Below are positions 5,092 to 7,999 of a stretch of 7,999 nucleotides of DNA, piece by piece. The notes under the pieces are model-generated. The model was not told the DNA's origin and did not search any database. It worked only from the letters and a program-made list of their open reading frames with translations. The stretch spans positions 1 through 7,999 of the forward strand of contig JALRIY010000102.1 in assembly GCA_023255285.1 (NCBI GenBank). Direction: 5' to 3'. Position 1 is the first letter of the stretch; each line of letters starts with the position of its first letter. The stretch is from Algoriphagus sp. GTDB taxonomy: Bacteria; Bacteroidota; Bacteroidia; Cytophagales; Cyclobacteriaceae. The translations under genes and the position numbers were made by a program.

Positions 5092-6912
5092 ATGAAGCGT
5101 TTATTTTCCCTGCTACTGCTCCTTCTCCTGAATCTACCTAGTGGGCAAACCCAATCCTTAAAAACCAATTGGACCGATCTGGTGAATCCAGCCAATCCAT
5201 TGCCGGAATACCCAAGACCGCAACTGGTTCGAAATTCCTGGCAAAACCTGAATGGCCAATGGGATTATGCGATTTTGCCAAAGGGAACAGCTCCGGAGGG
5301 AGCCTTTCAAGGTAAGATCACCGTTCCATTTGCGGCTGAATCCCTTCTTTCTGGCGTACAGAAGACGGTGGGACCGGATCAAGAACTCTGGTATGAGCGA
5401 CAGCTGACACTATCTTTGAATCGTACCAACAAGCGGGTCCTTTTACATTTTGGGGCGGTCGATTGGGAAGCTGAGGTCTGGGTCAATGGCACACGTGCAG
5501 GCAGCCACCAAGGAGGCTTTGATGGATTTAGCTTAGATATTTCGGACCTACTGATCAAGGGAGAAAAACAAACCATTCGCGTGCGTGTCTGGGATCCATC
5601 GGATGCTGGTCCACAGCCTAGAGGCAAGCAAGTTCAAAATCCAAAGGGAATTTGGTATACGCCAGTGACTGGAATTTGGCAAACTGTATGGTTAGAGACT
5701 GTCCCGATTCAGCACATTACGGGAGTAACTTCTAGTACGGATTGGGAAAATAAAAACCTGATTTTCAACCCTGAGATTCAAAGTAATCGTCAGGATTTAA
5801 CAGTTCAAATTAGCGTCACGGATACACAAGGATTTTCAGAGACAAAATCTGCCAAGGTTGGAGAGCCCATCCAAATTCACTTGCCAAATCCAAAACCCTG
5901 GTCCCCAGGCGCTGCATTTCTATATCCGGTTAGCATCAAGTTGTACCAAGGAAAAAAACTGTTGGATGAAGCACAAAGTTATGCGGCATTTAGAGATATC
6001 CGGATGGCCAAGGACGCCAATGGGTACCAACGGATGGTACTTAATGGAGTAGAAGTATTCCACTATGGACCGCTAGATCAGGGTTGGTGGCCTGATGGCT
6101 TGTACACTGCCCCTACAGATGACGCTTTGCTGTTTGACATTCAAAAAACGCATGAAATGGGCTTCAACATGATTCGCAAGCATGTGAAGGTGGAGCCAGC
6201 CCGCTGGTATTACCACGCCGATAGGCTGGGGATGCTAGTTTGGCAAGATATGCCAAGTGGTGATTTGGGGAATAGATGGGAAGTACGTCCTGGGGTCATC
6301 CGAAAAGGAGTGAATAGGGAAAGAACAGCGGCTAGCGAAAAGATATTTACGACGGAGTGGACTGAGATCATCAAGGAATTCAAATTCTTCCCTTCCATTG
6401 TGGTTTGGGTTCCCTTCAATGAAGCCTGGGGACAGTTCAAAACCAAGGAAATCACAGCGCTCACCCGTGAATTGGATCCAACGCGCCTGATCAATAGCGC
6501 TAGCGGAGGTAATTTTGAACTAGCTGGCAATCGCGTCGTGGGAGATATTTTGGATTTACACAACTACCCAGACCCGGTAATGCCAGATCCAGCCGTTTTT
6601 GGAACGACCATTAGTTTAGTATTAGGAGAGTATGGAGGATTGGGATTGCCGATTGAGGGACATACTTGGCAGCAAAAAGACAATTGGGGATACCAGAGCT
6701 TCAAATCTAAAGAAGAATTGGAGGCGCGTTATCGCACTTTAGTAGATGATTTGAATGAATTAATACCGAAAGGATTGGCAGCGGCAGTCTATACGCAGAC
6801 CACTGATGTAGAAATTGAAACAAATGGATTAATGACCTATGATCGAAAAATAATCAAAATTCCTACAGAAGTGCTTTTCCAAATCCATCAAAAACTGTAT
6901 TCCAAGGATTAA
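5092..6912 (+). CDS. Secreted glycoside hydrolase, GH2-type (beta-galactosidase/glucuronidase-like)
   Basis: This 606-residue protein starts MKRLFSLLLLLLLNLPSGQTQS, a Sec signal peptide with no lipobox cysteine, probably cut near residue 20. Next comes a GH2 sugar-binding beta-sandwich (about 38-205), with RNSWQNLNGQWDY, AEVWVNGTRAGSHQGGFDGF and PKGIWYTPVTGIWQTVWLE. A short immunoglobulin-like middle domain (about 206-305) precedes a TIM-barrel catalytic domain (about 310-600). The expected acid/base is E444 in WVPFNEAWGQF, and the likely nucleophile is E513 in LVLGEYGGLGL. GH2 enzymes are retaining exo-glycosidases; whether this one takes galactosides, glucuronides, mannosides or another sugar cannot be read from sequence. 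It is shorter than LacZ-type enzymes, with no extra C-terminal domains. It would act in the periplasm or outside the cell. No SusCD-like genes are in view. Confidence 0.9.
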   Translation: MKRLFSLLLLLLLNLPSGQTQSLKTNWTDLVNPANPLPEYPRPQLVRNSWQNLNGQWDYAILPKGTAPEGAFQGKITVPFAAESLLSGVQKTVGPDQELWYERQLTLSLNRTNKRVLLHFGAVDWEAEVWVNGTRAGSHQGGFDGFSLDISDLLIKGEKQTIRVRVWDPSDAGPQPRGKQVQNPKGIWYTPVTGIWQTVWLETVPIQHITGVTSSTDWENKNLIFNPEIQSNRQDLTVQISVTDTQGFSETKSAKVGEPIQIHLPNPKPWSPGAAFLYPVSIKLYQGKKLLDEAQSYAAFRDIRMAKDANGYQRMVLNGVEVFHYGPLDQGWWPDGLYTAPTDDALLFDIQKTHEMGFNMIRKHVKVEPARWYYHADRLGMLVWQDMPSGDLGNRWEVRPGVIRKGVNRERTAASEKIFTTEWTEIIKEFKFFPSIVVWVPFNEAWGQFKTKEITALTRELDPTRLINSASGGNFELAGNRVVGDILDLHNYPDPVMPDPAVFGTTISLVLGEYGGLGLPIEGHTWQQKDNWGYQSFKSKEELEARYRTLVDDLNELIPKGLAAAVYTQTTDVEIETNGLMTYDRKIIKIPTEVLFQIHQKLYSKD

Positions 6913-7028
6913 AAAAGGGGATGGTCCAAAGAAAAGAGAAGACTTTTTTTATAGGTCATGTCTAATCTTTTTATTTCAAGGAATTTATTAATAGTTTAGG
7001 TAATTATCTATTTCATTATCAGTACGTG

Positions 7029-7089
7029 TAGGGTAATGGGTGAAGTATCCCTAGTTGAGCTGTGAGTGGCGGTTAGTAGGTAGGGGATA
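7029..7089 (+). other. Overlapping inverted repeats in the gap before the oxidoreductase gene
   Basis: Three related segments lie in order: TAGGGTA (7029-7035), TATCCCTA (7046-7053) and TAGGGGATA (7081-7089). The middle one can pair with either neighbour, each time with one bulged base, so two mutually exclusive hairpins are possible in RNA. The second is followed by a T-rich run (7090-7098). It could be a late terminator for the hydrolase gene or a leader element, but the stems are short and it may be chance. Nothing else was recognised in the 265-bp gap. Confidence 0.25.
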
Positions 7090-7177
7090 TTTTATTTTCA
7101 AAATTATTACTCCAAGAAACTACTGGTTTGGATGTAGCTAATTGTATCAATTTATTAAATTATTAACCAATTCACCC

Positions 7178-7999
7178 ATGATTTCACGAAGGATATTTTT
7201 AAAAAACAGCTCCTTACTTTCTGCAGCATTGGTTTTCCCATCTATTTTATCCAGGGGGAATGTATTGGCTGGTGATAAAGTAAACCTTGCTTGTATCGGA
7301 ATAGGCAATCAAGGAAGGTCTGATATTTTGTCTTTGTACAAAACAGGCTTAGCAAACCTAGTTGCATTTTGTGATGTGGACATGGGTGGCCCTCAAACAT
7401 TAGATATCCTCAAGCAATTCCCTGATGTTCCTCAATTTCAAGATTTTCGCAAGATGTTTGATGCGATGTCAAATCAAATTGATGCGGTAGTCATTGGTGT
7501 TCCGGACCATTCACATTTCCCAATTACCATGATGGCATTGGCATTGGGGAAGCATGTTTTTGTAGAAAAACCCATGGCAAGAACGTTTCAGGAAGTGGAA
7601 CTGATGATGGCTGCAGCGCGGAAATATCCCAACCTAGTTACTCAAATGGGAAATCAAGGACATTCCGAAGCTAATTATTTTCAGTTTAAGGCCTGGAAAG
7701 AGGCAGGGATTATTAAAGATGTAACCGCAATGTCTGCCCATATGAATTCACCAAGAAGATGGCATGGTTGGGACACTTCAATTACCAAATTTCCCTCTGC
7801 TCAGGATATACCCAGCACCTTGGATTGGGATATTTGGAATGGCGTAGTGGAAAAGCACGATTACCATAAAGATTTTGTCAATGGGCAATGGCGTTGTTGG
7901 TTTGATTTTGGTTTAGGGGCATTGGGAGATTGGGGGGCTCATATAATGGATACTGCCCATGAATTTCTCGACCTTGGGTTGCCTACGGAAATAAACATG
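7178..7999 (+). CDS. Gfo/Idh/MocA-family oxidoreductase with Tat signal, N-terminal part
   Basis: 274 codons are present and the frame is still open at the window edge. It starts MISRRIFLKNSSLLSAALVF, where SRRIFLK is a twin-arginine (Tat) motif followed by a hydrophobic stretch, so the folded, cofactor-loaded protein is probably exported to the periplasm. A Rossmann NAD(P) domain follows: the GIGNQGRS loop (41-48), an acidic strand end at AFCDVD (63-68), and GVPDHSHF (107-114). EKPMA (130-134) is the signature of the Gfo/Idh/MocA family, whose lysine is catalytic. The region RCWFDFGLGALGDWGAH (239-255) is typical of the Tat-exported Bacteroidota and Planctomycetes members, which act on sugars or sugar derivatives; the substrate is unknown. 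The ATG at 7178 is chosen because it places the Tat motif at residues 3-9. It follows the GH2 gene on the same strand after 265 bp. Confidence 0.93.
   Translation, partial: MISRRIFLKNSSLLSAALVFPSILSRGNVLAGDKVNLACIGIGNQGRSDILSLYKTGLANLVAFCDVDMGGPQTLDILKQFPDVPQFQDFRKMFDAMSNQIDAVVIGVPDHSHFPITMMALALGKHVFVEKPMARTFQEVELMMAAARKYPNLVTQMGNQGHSEANYFQFKAWKEAGIIKDVTAMSAHMNSPRRWHGWDTSITKFPSAQDIPSTLDWDIWNGVVEKHDYHKDFVNGQWRCWFDFGLGALGDWGAHIMDTAHEFLDLGLPTEINM

Noticed and set aside
5158..6563. Open frames on the minus strand and in another plus frame within the GH2 gene
   Set aside because: They are shadows of a clearly coding frame, with no recognisable domains.

Overview
The window looks like a chromosomal segment of a Bacteroidota bacterium, probably a Cytophagales/Cyclobacteriaceae relative. 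This is inferred from gene content, the lack of strong ribosome-binding sites, Bacteroidota-type promoter elements (TAnnTTTG at -7) and protein style; no 16S or marker comparison was possible. It is a housekeeping region, then an intergenic stretch invaded by an insertion sequence, then a carbohydrate-related region. I found no CRISPR array, tRNA, rRNA or defence system, and no gene of a wholly unknown family.

Left part (1-1768, minus strand): the 5' part of a 2-phosphosulfolactate phosphatase (comB-like) gene is translationally coupled by an ATGA overlap to gcvT (aminomethyltransferase of the glycine cleavage system). Upstream of gcvT lies an IscA/HesB-type iron-sulfur carrier gene with its own clear intrinsic terminator. 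A 91-bp divergent region separates it from the plus-strand genes.

Middle (1860-3356, plus strand): methylmalonyl-CoA epimerase, then thiamine-monophosphate kinase (thiL), probably co-transcribed.

Mobile region (about 3445-5004): a complete IS3-family element of 1413 bp (3469-4881) can be delimited to the base. It has TGACC...GGTCA ends, imperfect terminal inverted repeats and a 5-bp ACAGT direct repeat. Its two ORFs lie on the minus strand in the -1 relation, and the short overlap window holds an in-phase A_AAA_AAA slippery heptamer with an AAGGAG sequence upstream, so an OrfAB fusion transposase is predicted. Removing the element and one copy of the direct repeat restores an uninterrupted tract of six 7-nt units. 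A second four-unit tract of the same kind lies 72 bp further on. These degenerate heptad repeats are the least explained feature of the window.

Right part (5092-7999, plus strand): a secreted GH2-type glycoside hydrolase with both catalytic glutamates, then a 265-bp gap and the 5' part of a Tat-signal Gfo/Idh/MocA oxidoreductase that runs off the window. Both point to extracytoplasmic carbohydrate processing.
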